In this document: positions 5,464-13,980 of the stretch, piece by piece
How the letters are laid out: every line of letters begins with the position of its first letter
How positions within the stretch are numbered: the first letter of the stretch is position 1
Program-made: the position numbers and the translations under genes
Origin: VXYL01 sp047518105
Lineage (GTDB): Bacteria; Pseudomonadota; Gammaproteobacteria; Pseudomonadales; Azotimanducaceae
Reading direction: 5' to 3'
DNA: 15,388 bases
NCBI GenBank assembly: GCA_047518105.1
Contig: JAKZRQ010000243.1
Location: 1 to 15,388 of the forward strand
The notes under the pieces: generated by a model
Databases searched by the model: none
What the model was told of the DNA's origin: nothing
Seen by the model: the letters and a program-made list of their open reading frames with translations, nothing else

Positions 5464-8400
5464 ATGAATACCAAACGTCGCCGAATTCGCGCCCGCCTAC
5501 TGCGGTTCGCCCGAGTCGTGGGGAACATCGGCTGCGCCCTGCGCGCCGTTGGGGGATGGGCACCGCTAGTGCGGCAATTGGGGCGCGGGCGAAGAACGGG
5601 TTGGCGCGATGTCTACGGCACGCTGATCGGCCTCGTGGCGATCGGCGGACGGCACCGACACCGCTGGTACCGCCGTTGGCTCGAACGCGCCGAACCAGCG
5701 GTGGAGACCGGAGCCGTCCGCGAAGCATCCAGCAAGCTGGCGCTAGCCATATCCGTCGATCGCCTAGATGATGCCGAGCTCGATTTCCTCGTCGATCGGG
5801 TCGCGCAATGTTCGTTGCACACGGTGTTCGTCGACGCGGGCAGCGCCCAGGCCGAGACGGCCCGAACGGCGCTGGGGCGAGCCGGAGTGACGACGGTCCT
5901 GACGCGCGGTGAACTCGATTCGTCCATGCTCGCCAGCGGATGCACCGGGTTGGTCCTTCTCGGGCGCAATTGGTGCCCGAACCCGGTCCACCTCGGTGCG
6001 CTGTCGGCGGCACTCGAGCGTGGGCCGGACCTGGTGTACGGGGATTCGGACGAGATCGATGCCAAGGGCCGTCGCCGCCGACCGCGCCTGAAGCCGGACT
6101 TCTCGATAGACCTCTTTCTCTACGAGGACTTCGCATCCGGTTTCCTGGGCGTTTCACGCGCCTTCCTCGAGGCGTCGCGCGAATGGGATTTCGCCGATCC
6201 CCACGGGAGCCTGCTCAAGTGGCTGCCCGCCGCCAACCGGATCGAACACCTGCCGCTGATTCTCGGCCACGCACTGCATTGCGGGCGTCCACCGCACGAA
6301 CCGCCAGCATTCTTGCAGTCGTTCCTCGGCCAACGCTACGGCGAGGGTGCGCGTGTCGAGCAGGTGGCGTCCGAGCAGTCGTCGCCAAGCTGGCGCTGCC
6401 GGTTCGGTACCGAGGCCGCAAGGATCAGCGTCGTCATTCCAACGCGAGACCGTCTCGACCTGCTCGCGCCGTGCGTCCGGAGTCTGTTCGAGACCAACGA
6501 TCCGGCGCGGTTCGAGGTGTTGGTCGTTGACAACGCTTCGACCGAATCCGCCACCCGCGAGTGGCTCGCGAGCATGACCAGTAGCCGCGAGTCCTTTCGA
6601 GTGGTCGGCGCGGATTGCGAGTTCAACTGGTCGCGACTGAGCAATCTGGGCATCGATGCCGGCACCGGCGACGTCTTCGTGTTCCTCAACAACGACACCT
6701 TGTCCGTCGACAGCGGCTGGCTGGATCGCCTGGCGGAATACGCCGTGCGCGACGGCACCGGGGCGGTCGGTCCCCTGCTGCTGTACGAAGACGGGAGCAT
6801 CCAGCACGCCGGGCTGATCATCGGCTACGGCGATCTCGCGGATCAGATCTATCGGGGAACCCGGCCGGACTTCGACGATCACGCCTTCGTATCCCCGCTG
6901 CTGCCCCGCAACGTCGCCGCCGTGACCGGTGCTTGCCTGGCCGTCAGCCGCCGCACCATCGAGGCCATCGGCCCGTTCGACACGCGACTCCCCGTGTCGG
7001 GCGATGTCGAGTTCTGTCTACGCGCCCTCGACCACGGGCTGTGCAACGTGTACGCGGCCGATGTCGCGCTCCATCACTACGAATCCCGTACCCTTGGACG
7101 CCGAACCTACCCGGAGGACACGCGGCGGCTAGCGCGTCTCGTCAACGAGCGAATGCCGAGAGATCCCTTCTACAACCCGAACCTGACGCGCGTTGCGGGC
7201 GTGGGGCGGGGCGGTCCCGACTTCGCCTTGCTGCACGACGATACGGCGAGCAGCCATCTGCTCGCGGCGTCGAGTACGCCGCCCGCTGCAAAGCCGCGCC
7301 CGCCCAAGTGGAAGCCGCCTCCATCCAAGAAGACGCCGAACCCAGACCCCAACCTGGATTTCGTCTTTTTCTGGAAGCAGAACGACACCGGCATCTACGG
7401 CCGACGACAGGACATGCTCGTCAAGTACCTGGCGAAGCACCCTCGTGTGCACCGCATCTTCCATTTCGATGTTCCGATTGACGTTCGTACGTGGCTCCGG
7501 CACCCGCTGTCGATGGGTCTTCGTGGTACCGAAGCGACTTCGGTGGTACGTCAAACACTCCGGCGCAAGTTCCGCTTGGCAGACTACGGCAATGTTCGGT
7601 TCGATACGTTCCTGTATCTCGACAGCAGGCGAGTGCTGCTTGGTTCGTTGTTCCGGTTGCTGGGAACCAGCCGGGACTATTCGCGTTTCCTCCACCGAAT
7701 CTATCGTCGCCACAAGATCGGTGGACGCCGTACCGTGTTCTGGGTCTGCCCGACGGTCTTCGACTTCCCAGCGCTGTGCGACTGGTTCCAACCGGACTTG
7801 GTGGTCGCCGACATCATCGACGACCAGCGCCAATGGCCTACCACGCCCGAGCACAGAGAGCGCCTGGATCGGAACTACGAGGAAGTGCTCAGCCGCAGCG
7901 ACGTGGCCCTGGCCAATTGTTCGAGCGTCCTTCGGGCGATGTCGCCGCTGGCAGCCAACATCCATCTGGTTGCCAACGCCGCCGAGATACTGGACGAAGA
8001 GTCGCGGCAATGGCAGAAGCCCGTTGAACTGCGCCGACTTGCCGGTCCGGTTATCGGCTACGTAGGGAATCTCGACGCCATCCGCATGGACCTGGGTTTG
8101 GTGGCCGCCATCGCCGAAAAACGGCCCGACTGGAATCTCGTCTTCATAGGTTCGGCGCACCAAGACAATCGCTTGCTGGCACTGGCGCGGAGAGGCAATG
8201 TCCACATTCTCGGTGTGCGCCCCTACCACAAGGCCCTACGCTACATCCGGCACTTCGACGTGGCGATGATCCCGCACTTGGACAACGCCCTGACACGCCA
8301 CATGAACCCGCTGAAGATGTACGTCTACTTCGCCCTGCGGGTTCCCATCGTCGCGACGCCGATCGCCAATACCGACGCCATCGGCGAATTCGTCGAAGTC

Positions 8401-8595
8401 GGCCGGTCGACGGACGAATTCATCAACCGAATCGAGCACTGTCTCGAACACGATGTCCTGGCAGGACGCGAAGCACGCATCAAGGAACTACTCCGTGAGA
8501 ATTCCTGGAACGATCGAGTGGACCGCATCATGGCCCTCGTAGATCAAGCACTCGCCGAGAAGGCGGCGTCAGGGCAGGCGTCGCGGGAATCGTAG
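5464..8595 (+). CDS. Three-domain glycosyltransferase (GT2-like / GT2 / GT4-like)
   Basis: Very large enzyme, 1043 residues from ATG 5464. After a basic N-terminus come three blocks. (1) About residues 95-300: a GT2-like unit with VYGDSDEID (near 190) and LKPDFSIDLFLYEDF, as in the first half of tandem GT2 O-antigen proteins, but without the usual nucleotide-binding start, so it may be inactive. (2) Residues 320-590: a full GT2 domain with ISVVIPTRDR, VVDNAS, FLNNDT (about 406-411), GPLLLYEDGSIQHAG and SGDVEFCLRA, similar to WbbL-type rhamnosyltransferases. (3) After a Pro/Lys-rich linker (605-629), a GT4/TuaH-like domain with DIIDDQRQW, VIGYVGNLD, FIGSAHQDN and MNPLKMYVYFALRVPIVAT. Such proteins add two or more sugars to a polymer. 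ATG 5446 is an alternative start; 5464 aligns with the paralogous remnant at 323. No clear Shine-Dalgarno precedes either. The 3' end overlaps the convergent gene by 27 bases. Confidence 0.88.
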   Translation: MNTKRRRIRARLLRFARVVGNIGCALRAVGGWAPLVRQLGRGRRTGWRDVYGTLIGLVAIGGRHRHRWYRRWLERAEPAVETGAVREASSKLALAISVDRLDDAELDFLVDRVAQCSLHTVFVDAGSAQAETARTALGRAGVTTVLTRGELDSSMLASGCTGLVLLGRNWCPNPVHLGALSAALERGPDLVYGDSDEIDAKGRRRRPRLKPDFSIDLFLYEDFASGFLGVSRAFLEASREWDFADPHGSLLKWLPAANRIEHLPLILGHALHCGRPPHEPPAFLQSFLGQRYGEGARVEQVASEQSSPSWRCRFGTEAARISVVIPTRDRLDLLAPCVRSLFETNDPARFEVLVVDNASTESATREWLASMTSSRESFRVVGADCEFNWSRLSNLGIDAGTGDVFVFLNNDTLSVDSGWLDRLAEYAVRDGTGAVGPLLLYEDGSIQHAGLIIGYGDLADQIYRGTRPDFDDHAFVSPLLPRNVAAVTGACLAVSRRTIEAIGPFDTRLPVSGDVEFCLRALDHGLCNVYAADVALHHYESRTLGRRTYPEDTRRLARLVNERMPRDPFYNPNLTRVAGVGRGGPDFALLHDDTASSHLLAASSTPPAAKPRPPKWKPPPSKKTPNPDPNLDFVFFWKQNDTGIYGRRQDMLVKYLAKHPRVHRIFHFDVPIDVRTWLRHPLSMGLRGTEATSVVRQTLRRKFRLADYGNVRFDTFLYLDSRRVLLGSLFRLLGTSRDYSRFLHRIYRRHKIGGRRTVFWVCPTVFDFPALCDWFQPDLVVADIIDDQRQWPTTPEHRERLDRNYEEVLSRSDVALANCSSVLRAMSPLAANIHLVANAAEILDEESRQWQKPVELRRLAGPVIGYVGNLDAIRMDLGLVAAIAEKRPDWNLVFIGSAHQDNRLLALARRGNVHILGVRPYHKALRYIRHFDVAMIPHLDNALTRHMNPLKMYVYFALRVPIVATPIANTDAIGEFVEVGRSTDEFINRIEHCLEHDVLAGREARIKELLRENSWNDRVDRIMALVDQALAEKAASGQASRES

Positions 8596-10188
8596 CGCCT
8601 GCGCTTCCAGGAACGTGCGAGCGCCGATGTCGAGAAATCGCGGTCCGGCCAGGTGCCCATCGATCAGGCTGGCAAGCGTCGGCAGGACCGCCGCATAGCT
8701 TGCGTGCTCCAGGAACCACCGCCGGGAAACCACCGCTTGCCGTCGGCGCTCCTCGGCGGCGGCCCGAAGCCAATAGTCGACTCTGCCGGCTAGGGTATCC
8801 GCCGTCACCGGCTCAACGACACCCGCCTCGATCAGGGGTTCAAGCGGTTCCGTGCGACTCGCCAACACGGGGATGCCCATTGCCGCAGCGTCGACTACCT
8901 TTGCGGGCAACTGGTACCGACTAATCTCGCTCTGTGTGTCCTGCAGGAGACAGACGAGGTCAGCCACCGCAAGCAGTTCGGGAAGCCTCTCGAACGGCTG
9001 GTCCGGCACCATTTTCAGGACATCGCCGCCGGCACGCTTGAGATCCGCCGCGAACCACTCGTCCGGCGGCGTGCCGACCACGACCAGCCGGAAGTCGCGC
9101 GAACCGCATGCCTTCACGGCTTGCAACACCTGCATTACGCCCTTGTGCGGCCGGGGCGTGCCCACGAACAGGACTACCCGGTGGCTGCGGCGCAAGCGTA
9201 GACGGCGACGCGCGGCCGCCGCGTCCACGCGCGCCGGATCGAAACGCGTCTCGTCCCGGGCATGGGGAACCACCACGCCCCCGTATCGGCGTGCCAGTGC
9301 CGGATTCGATACCAGCAATTCGTCGGCGTAAGGCAAGAGCCGCTCGGCATAGCGTGTCCACGACTCGTCATGGGGCGTCACCAGCGTCTGCGGCGGCACC
9401 TCCGCCAAGTTGGCAAGCGGCTGCCGGTTCTCGAAGAACGCGAGTTCGTAGTCGTCGACGTCGACCAACAGCGGCCGGTTGCGCACCGCCTTCAACATCA
9501 ATCCCAGCTGGACCGCGGGAAGCCGGGCTTTGCAGGCAATCACCGCGTCCGCGTCGATGCGGGACACCATAGCCGAGAGCGTTTGCTGGAACGCCGGGAA
9601 GTCGCATCCCGGTGTCACCTTCGGTTGGACTCTCGCGTCGCGCAGCGGCTTCCACACCGCATCGCCGTACCGAGGGAACTGGAATCCGATCAATGCGACG
9701 TTGTAGCGCCGCTCGAGGGCTTCGGCGAGCAGATGCGCCCTGCCAAGCGGATTGTGGCCCACGTCCCAAGCGATAACCGCTACAGTCGGGACATCGCGCT
9801 TCGGTGCCGAGGATTCTCGGCGTCGAAGCAATCGAATTCGCTTCGCAATCCCAACCCGCAACGGAACTCCATCGAAGTGCACAGACGGCACGGCGGGGAC
9901 GCCTTTAGGGGCATTCCAATGATCAACGACCCCCTGAATGCGATGCGCATTCGCAACGGGCTCGGTCGTTCCAGCCGGAGAGACGCCGTCCTCCACCGTT
10001 CGCCGCTGCGGGAGCTGCCGTTCGCTGGCATCGGCCAGTTCACCGACTTCGTAGCGGCGGATGAGCAAACCCTCGCCATCACCGGCAAATTCCAACCCGC
10101 GCAGATCCTCGCGCTCACGCGGCATCGCGAGAAAGTCGTCGATCTCCGGGTGGCGATAGCACATGTCGACCTCGATGGGTGCGCGCAT
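8569..10188 (-). CDS. Glycosyltransferase family 4 protein with a long N-terminal extension
   Basis: Protein of 539 residues. From about residue 130 it is a GT-B fold enzyme: VAVIAWDVGHNPLGRAHLLAEAL (an N-terminal Rossmann strand and Gly-rich loop), LLVDVDDYEL, LLVSNPALARRYGG, and then the C-terminal domain with VVLFVGTPRPHKGVMQVL, FRLVVVGTPPDEW, VADLVCLLQD and LPAKVVDAAAMGIPVLAS, the donor-binding segment. The first ~125 residues (MRAPIEVDMCYRHPEIDDF onward) match nothing I recognise and end in a basic RIAKRIRLLRRRE-like stretch. ATG 10188 gives the full frame; an ATG at 10164 is a close alternative. It is the only glycosyltransferase here on the minus strand and diverges from the dTDP-glucose dehydratase gene, consistent with the same glycan locus. 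Donor and acceptor unknown. Confidence 0.85.
   Translation of the reverse strand: MRAPIEVDMCYRHPEIDDFLAMPREREDLRGLEFAGDGEGLLIRRYEVGELADASERQLPQRRTVEDGVSPAGTTEPVANAHRIQGVVDHWNAPKGVPAVPSVHFDGVPLRVGIAKRIRLLRRRESSAPKRDVPTVAVIAWDVGHNPLGRAHLLAEALERRYNVALIGFQFPRYGDAVWKPLRDARVQPKVTPGCDFPAFQQTLSAMVSRIDADAVIACKARLPAVQLGLMLKAVRNRPLLVDVDDYELAFFENRQPLANLAEVPPQTLVTPHDESWTRYAERLLPYADELLVSNPALARRYGGVVVPHARDETRFDPARVDAAAARRRLRLRRSHRVVLFVGTPRPHKGVMQVLQAVKACGSRDFRLVVVGTPPDEWFAADLKRAGGDVLKMVPDQPFERLPELLAVADLVCLLQDTQSEISRYQLPAKVVDAAAMGIPVLASRTEPLEPLIEAGVVEPVTADTLAGRVDYWLRAAAEERRRQAVVSRRWFLEHASYAAVLPTLASLIDGHLAGPRFLDIGARTFLEAQALRFPRRLP
8574..8602. terminator. Hairpin at the convergent gene junction, possible bidirectional terminator
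   Basis: GCAGGCG (8574-8580) and CGCCTGC (8596-8602) can form a 7-bp GC-rich stem with a 15-base loop, right where the plus-strand glycosyltransferase stops (8595) and the minus-strand one stops (8569). There is no T-tract on either side, so it is at best a weak or factor-dependent terminator. Confidence 0.3.
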
Positions 10189-10215
10189 TATGCGTCAACG
10201 CGGACGGAATGTACC

Positions 10216-10245
10216 TGTGCAGCGCAGCGCAACACTCAGTAGAAT
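10216..10245 (+). promoter_or_regulatory. Candidate promoter for the dehydratase gene
   Basis: TAGAAT (10240-10245) matches the -10 consensus at five of six bases; TGTGCA (10216-10221) is a weak -35 with an 18-base spacer. Transcription would begin near 10252, after the ATG at 10244, which favours the GTG at 10274 as the translation start of the dehydratase. Confidence 0.35.
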
Positions 10246-10273
10246 GGCACTCTGCTCGTTAAACTACCCAAGC

Positions 10274-11335
10274 GTGTCAACGATCCTAGTCACCGGCGGT
10301 TCTGGATTCATCGGTTCGAATTTCATCCGCTACTGGCTTGGCGAACATCCCGCCGACCGCGTCGTCAACTACGACCTCCTGACCTACGCCGCGAACCCTG
10401 CCAATCTTGCGGACATTGCAGGATGCGCCGCCGGCGGAGCCGCGCCGCCGAACCGCTACACCTTCGTGCATGGCGATATCGGCGACTACGACCGGGTGTT
10501 GGCGACCTTGCGCGAGCACCAGGTTGACGTCGTCGTGAACTTCGCCGCCGAGTCGCATAACAGCCGCGCCGTGGTTCATCCCGAGGCCTTCTTCCAAACC
10601 AATGTGGTCGGCACGGTCCAACTGATGCGCGCAGCCATGGCCGCGCAAGTTCGTCGGTTCCATCACGTATCGACCTGCGAGGTGTACGGCGACCTTCCCC
10701 TGGACGACTCCACCCGCGCCTTTACCGAAGCGTCGCCACGGGTCCCCAAGACGCCCTACAACGCGTCCAAGGCTGCGGCCGACCTGGCAGTAAACGCGTT
10801 CCACCGCACCTACGGCCTGCCGGCGACCACCTCCAGCTGCGCCAACAACTACGGCCCCTATCAGTTTCCAGAGAAAGTGATCCCTCACTTCGCGGTGAGC
10901 GTCCTGGACGGTCGGCCGATGACGCTCTACCGCAGCAGCCGCCATCGACGCGAGTGGCTGCATGTGGACGACCACTGCCGCGCCATCGACAGCATCCTCG
11001 ACCTGGGCGTCGTGGGGGAGACCTACAACGTCGGCAGCGGCGTTGAAGTCGACGTCGAGGGCATCGCCGATGGCATCCTGGATTTGCTTGGCCTCGCGCC
11101 TTCCTTCAAGACCTACGTCCCCGACCGACCGGGCCACGACCGCCGCTACCTGCTGGACTCGTCCAAGATTCGCCACGAGCTCGGCTGGCGCCCGGAGATC
11201 GATTTCGAGGAGGGATTCGGACAAACGGTGCGCTGGTACCGGGATCACGAGGCGTGGTGGCGACCGCTCTTGAAGCGCCTGGAGATCGACGAGACGAACT
11301 GGGGTACCGTTGCCGCCGGGGCCGCCAAGGCCTAG
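10274..11335 (+). CDS. rfbB: dTDP-glucose 4,6-dehydratase homologue (Asp-to-Cys in the STDEVYG motif)
   Basis: Extended short-chain dehydrogenase, 353 residues from GTG 10274. It is expected to convert dTDP-glucose to dTDP-4-keto-6-deoxyglucose, the precursor of rhamnose and other deoxysugars. Seen: the NAD-binding ILVTGGSGFIGSN at residues 4-16; FAAESHNSRAV; the active-site Tyr and Lys in YNASK (Y162, K166); CANNYGPYQFPEKVIPHF; and REWLHVDDHCRAID. The signature STDEVYG reads STCEVYG, with Cys135 where the catalytic Asp normally sits; Glu136 is kept. Other family members with Cys here exist to my recollection, so the reaction may be the same or may differ. GTG 10274 gives the usual family N-terminus; ATG 10244 would add ten residues. 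No other rml genes are visible here. Confidence 0.85.
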   Translation: MSTILVTGGSGFIGSNFIRYWLGEHPADRVVNYDLLTYAANPANLADIAGCAAGGAAPPNRYTFVHGDIGDYDRVLATLREHQVDVVVNFAAESHNSRAVVHPEAFFQTNVVGTVQLMRAAMAAQVRRFHHVSTCEVYGDLPLDDSTRAFTEASPRVPKTPYNASKAAADLAVNAFHRTYGLPATTSSCANNYGPYQFPEKVIPHFAVSVLDGRPMTLYRSSRHRREWLHVDDHCRAIDSILDLGVVGETYNVGSGVEVDVEGIADGILDLLGLAPSFKTYVPDRPGHDRRYLLDSSKIRHELGWRPEIDFEEGFGQTVRWYRDHEAWWRPLLKRLEIDETNWGTVAAGAAKA

Positions 11336-11374
11336 GCCGAAGCGACACGCACACCAACAGCAACTGACAAGACG

Positions 11375-12733
11375 ATGCCCGCCCAGTCGATGGAAGAGTT
11401 GGTTGCGCTCTGCAAACGCCGCGGTTTCGTGTTCCAGTCGAGCGAAATCTACGGCGGACTGCAGGGCGTCTACGACTACGGCCCCCTTGGCGTGGAGTTG
11501 AAGAACAACCTGAAGAGCGCCTGGTGGCGTTCAATGGTGTACGAACGCGACGATGTCGAGGGCTTGGATTCGGCGATCCTCACCAACCCCCGCGTATTGC
11601 ACTACTCCGGCCACGAGGACACGTTCTCCGATCCGCTCGTGGATTGCCGCCAGTGCAAGACCCGCTGGCGCGCCGACCATCTCGACGACGGCGGCTGCCC
11701 GCGTTGCGGGTCGCGGGATCTGACCGATGCCCGGCCCTTCAATCTGATGTTCAAGACCAGCGTAGGGCCCGTGGAAGACGGTTCCTCCTTCGCCTACCTC
11801 AGACCCGAGACAGCGCAGTCGATGTTCACCAACTTCAAGAACGTGCTGGACTCCACGACCGCCAAGCTGCCTTTCGGCATCGCGCAGATCGGCAAGGCAT
11901 TCCGCAACGAGATCACGCCGCGCAACTTCATACTCCGCGTCCGCGAGTTCGAGCAGATGGAGCTCGAGTTCTTCGTCGAACCCGGCACCGACGAAGAATG
12001 GCACGAGCGATGGGTGGCGGATCGGGTTGGCTGGTGGCGCAAGCAAGGCATCGACGACAGCAACCTCGAACTCCTGCATGTCGCCGAAGCCGAGTTGGCG
12101 CACTACTCCAAGGCCACGGTGGACGTCATGTACCGCTTCCCGCACGGCATGGAAGAACTCGAAGGAATCGCCAATCGAACCGACTTCGACTTGGGCGCCC
12201 ACACCAAGAATCAACGGGACCTCGACATCACCGCCAAGGTGATGGTCAACGACGAGTCGAACGCGCGGCTCGCCGTGCAGAGCCAGACCGACCGACGCTG
12301 GCAGGTCCCCTACGTCATCGAGCCCTCCGCCGGGGTGGACCGGGGCGTCCTGGCAGTGCTCAATGAAGCGTACCGCATCGATCGGCTGCCCAATGGAACC
12401 GAGCGCACCGTGCTGTCGTTGCCGGGGCACTTGGCGCCGGTCAAGGCGGCCGTGATGCCGTTGAAGCGCAATCACGAAGGCATCGTCGGTCGTGCACGCG
12501 CCATCAAGACCGAACTCATGAAGCTTGGACTCGGCCGCGTTATGTTCGAGAATACAGGCAACATCGGCAAGGGCTACCGTCGCCATGACGAGATCGGTAC
12601 GCCGTTGTGCGTCACGGTGGACTTCCAAACCCTTGACGATGAATCTGTAACCGTCAGAGACCGGGACACGATGGCCCAGGAACGCATCGCCGCTACCGGT
12701 CTCGACGCCTATCTACGGGAGCGTATTGCATGA
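11375..12733 (+). CDS. glyS: Glycyl-tRNA synthetase, dimeric (alpha2) type
   Basis: Charges tRNA-Gly with glycine. The 452-residue protein begins with the family signature MEELVALCKRRGFVFQSSE and GLQGVYDYGPLG. Class II motif 1 follows, then a zinc-ribbon-like pair CRQC (about residues 93-96) and CPRC (about 109-112). Next come RPFNLMFKT, YLRPETAQSMF, GIAQIGKAFRNEI (motif 2), REFEQMELEFF, YVIEPSAGVDRG (motif 3) and the C-terminal anticodon-binding domain with HLAPVKAAVMPL, GNIGKGYRRHDEIGTPLCV and VRDRDTM. This is the archaeal/eukaryotic-like alpha2 form, also found in many bacteria, not the alpha2-beta2 GlyQ/GlyS form typical of most proteobacteria. The ATGA overlap with the ACT-domain gene couples the two. 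Its place among glycan genes is unusual. An ATG at about 11390 is a possible later start. Confidence 0.95.
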   Translation: MPAQSMEELVALCKRRGFVFQSSEIYGGLQGVYDYGPLGVELKNNLKSAWWRSMVYERDDVEGLDSAILTNPRVLHYSGHEDTFSDPLVDCRQCKTRWRADHLDDGGCPRCGSRDLTDARPFNLMFKTSVGPVEDGSSFAYLRPETAQSMFTNFKNVLDSTTAKLPFGIAQIGKAFRNEITPRNFILRVREFEQMELEFFVEPGTDEEWHERWVADRVGWWRKQGIDDSNLELLHVAEAELAHYSKATVDVMYRFPHGMEELEGIANRTDFDLGAHTKNQRDLDITAKVMVNDESNARLAVQSQTDRRWQVPYVIEPSAGVDRGVLAVLNEAYRIDRLPNGTERTVLSLPGHLAPVKAAVMPLKRNHEGIVGRARAIKTELMKLGLGRVMFENTGNIGKGYRRHDEIGTPLCVTVDFQTLDDESVTVRDRDTMAQERIAATGLDAYLRERIA

Positions 12734-13251
12734 CCCGTGCCGTGATCTCGACCATCGGCGAAGACCGCCCGGGTGTCGTGAACGAAATCGCCAAGATCGT
12801 TCACGACTTGAACCTTTCCATCGAGGACAGCCGGATGACGGTGCTCGGCGGCGAGTTCGCCGTGCTGATGGCCGTGGCCGGCGGCGATCTGCCGCTGAAG
12901 CGGTTGGAGACAAAGCTCGGCAAACTCGCCGAGGAGATCGACTTGGCCTTCCTGTTCCGGCGCACGGACGCACGCAAGAACGTCGAAGGTCGCATACCCT
13001 ACACGGTGAGCGTCACCGCCATGGATCATCCTGGGATCGTGCACCGGGTTGCGAGCTTCTTCTCGTCGCAGAACATCAATGTCTACAACCTCGACACGGT
13101 TACGGAACGGGCCGCACACACCGGAACCCCGATATTCTCGTTGGTCATGGAGGTCGAAGTGCCACCCGAGATCAGGATTGTCGAATTGCGCGACAGCTTC
13201 TTCTACTTCTGCGACGACCACGACCTCGACGGCGAGCTCAGACCGTCGTAG
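12730..13251 (+). CDS. GcvR-like regulatory protein with two ACT domains
   Basis: Protein of 173 residues with two ACT-type domains. The first (about 1-65) reads VISTIGEDRPGVVNEIA, LNLSIEDSRMTVLGGEF, very close to E. coli GcvR, the glycine-responsive antagonist of GcvA. The second (about 95-165) has SVTAMDHPGIVHRVASFF and NINVYNLDTVT. ACT domains bind small ligands, often amino acids. The ATG overlaps the stop of the glycyl-tRNA synthetase gene (ATGA), so a glycine-sensing role is a natural inference, though no DNA-binding domain and no gcv genes are visible. The stop TAG at 13249-13251 is 24 bases before cysC. Family call good; ligand and partner unknown. Confidence 0.8.
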   Translation: MTRAVISTIGEDRPGVVNEIAKIVHDLNLSIEDSRMTVLGGEFAVLMAVAGGDLPLKRLETKLGKLAEEIDLAFLFRRTDARKNVEGRIPYTVSVTAMDHPGIVHRVASFFSSQNINVYNLDTVTERAAHTGTPIFSLVMEVEVPPEIRIVELRDSFFYFCDDHDLDGELRPS

Positions 13252-13275
13252 CGGTCTGCGGCGGCCCTTGCCAGC

Positions 13276-13869
13276 ATGTCCACAGGCGAACGCAATATCA
13301 CGCGCATCGAACACCGCGTCGCCACCACCGAGCGCGAGGACCAAAATCGCCATTTCGGAGGCGTACTCTGGTTCACTGGCCTATCGGGCGCCGGCAAGTC
13401 GACCCTCGCGTTCGCCCTCGAAGAGCAGCTTTTCCGCAAGGGCTTCCAAGTCTACGTGCTCGACGGAGACAACCTGCGATCCGGTCTCAATGCGGACCTC
13501 GGCTTCTCCCCCAAGGACCGAACCGAGAATATCCGTCGGATCGGCGAAGTTGCCGCGTTGTTCGCCGATGCAGGAATCGTGTGCATTTCCGCCTTCATCT
13601 CCCCATACCGCGCCGACCGGGAAATCGCGCGCCGCGCCACTGCCAAGTTCCATGAAGTGCATATCCGGGCGGACGTCGAGACTTGCGAGCGGCGGGATCC
13701 CAAGGGACTGTACCGGCGCGCGCGTGCCGGCAAGATCAAGAACTTCACCGCCATCGACGATGTCTACGAAGAGCCCAACGACCCCGCCTTGATCATCGAC
13801 ACCAACAACAGTACCGTCGAGGATTCCCTCGCCTTGTTGTTGGACTACGTGACCGCGAACTTCCTTTGA
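13276..13869 (+). CDS. cysC: Adenylylsulfate (APS) kinase
   Basis: Phosphorylates APS to PAPS, the universal sulfuryl donor. The 197-residue length is typical. Seen: the P-loop GLSGAGKST at residues 35-43, LDGDNLRSGLN at 62-72, GFSPKDRTENIRRIGEVA, the APS-binding FISPYRADR at 107-115, RDPKGLYRRARAGKIKNFT, and the C-terminal IDDVYEEPNDPALIIDT. No ATP sulfurylase domain is fused. It sits directly upstream of a sulfotransferase gene that would use PAPS, which argues for sulfation of a glycan or lipid rather than only cysteine synthesis. ATG 13276 is the start that fits the family; upstream there are 24 non-coding bases after the ACT gene. Confidence 0.95.
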   Translation: MSTGERNITRIEHRVATTEREDQNRHFGGVLWFTGLSGAGKSTLAFALEEQLFRKGFQVYVLDGDNLRSGLNADLGFSPKDRTENIRRIGEVAALFADAGIVCISAFISPYRADREIARRATAKFHEVHIRADVETCERRDPKGLYRRARAGKIKNFTAIDDVYEEPNDPALIIDTNNSTVEDSLALLLDYVTANFL

Positions 13870-13980
13870 CCACGATGCCACGGACGCTCTACCAGCATCC
13901 CGCATCCTCACGAACAGGCTCGACAATCCGCGCGTCTCAACTCTTCCCATGACCATGCAATCCTGCGATCGGAGAATGCC

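Noticed and set aside
7129..8229. 366-codon open frame antisense to the large glycosyltransferase
   Set aside because: It is fully antisense to conserved GT4-like motifs, with no family resemblance, as expected in GC-rich coding DNA. The same applies to the minus-strand frames at 1778-2710, 10286-11248 and 11531-12628.
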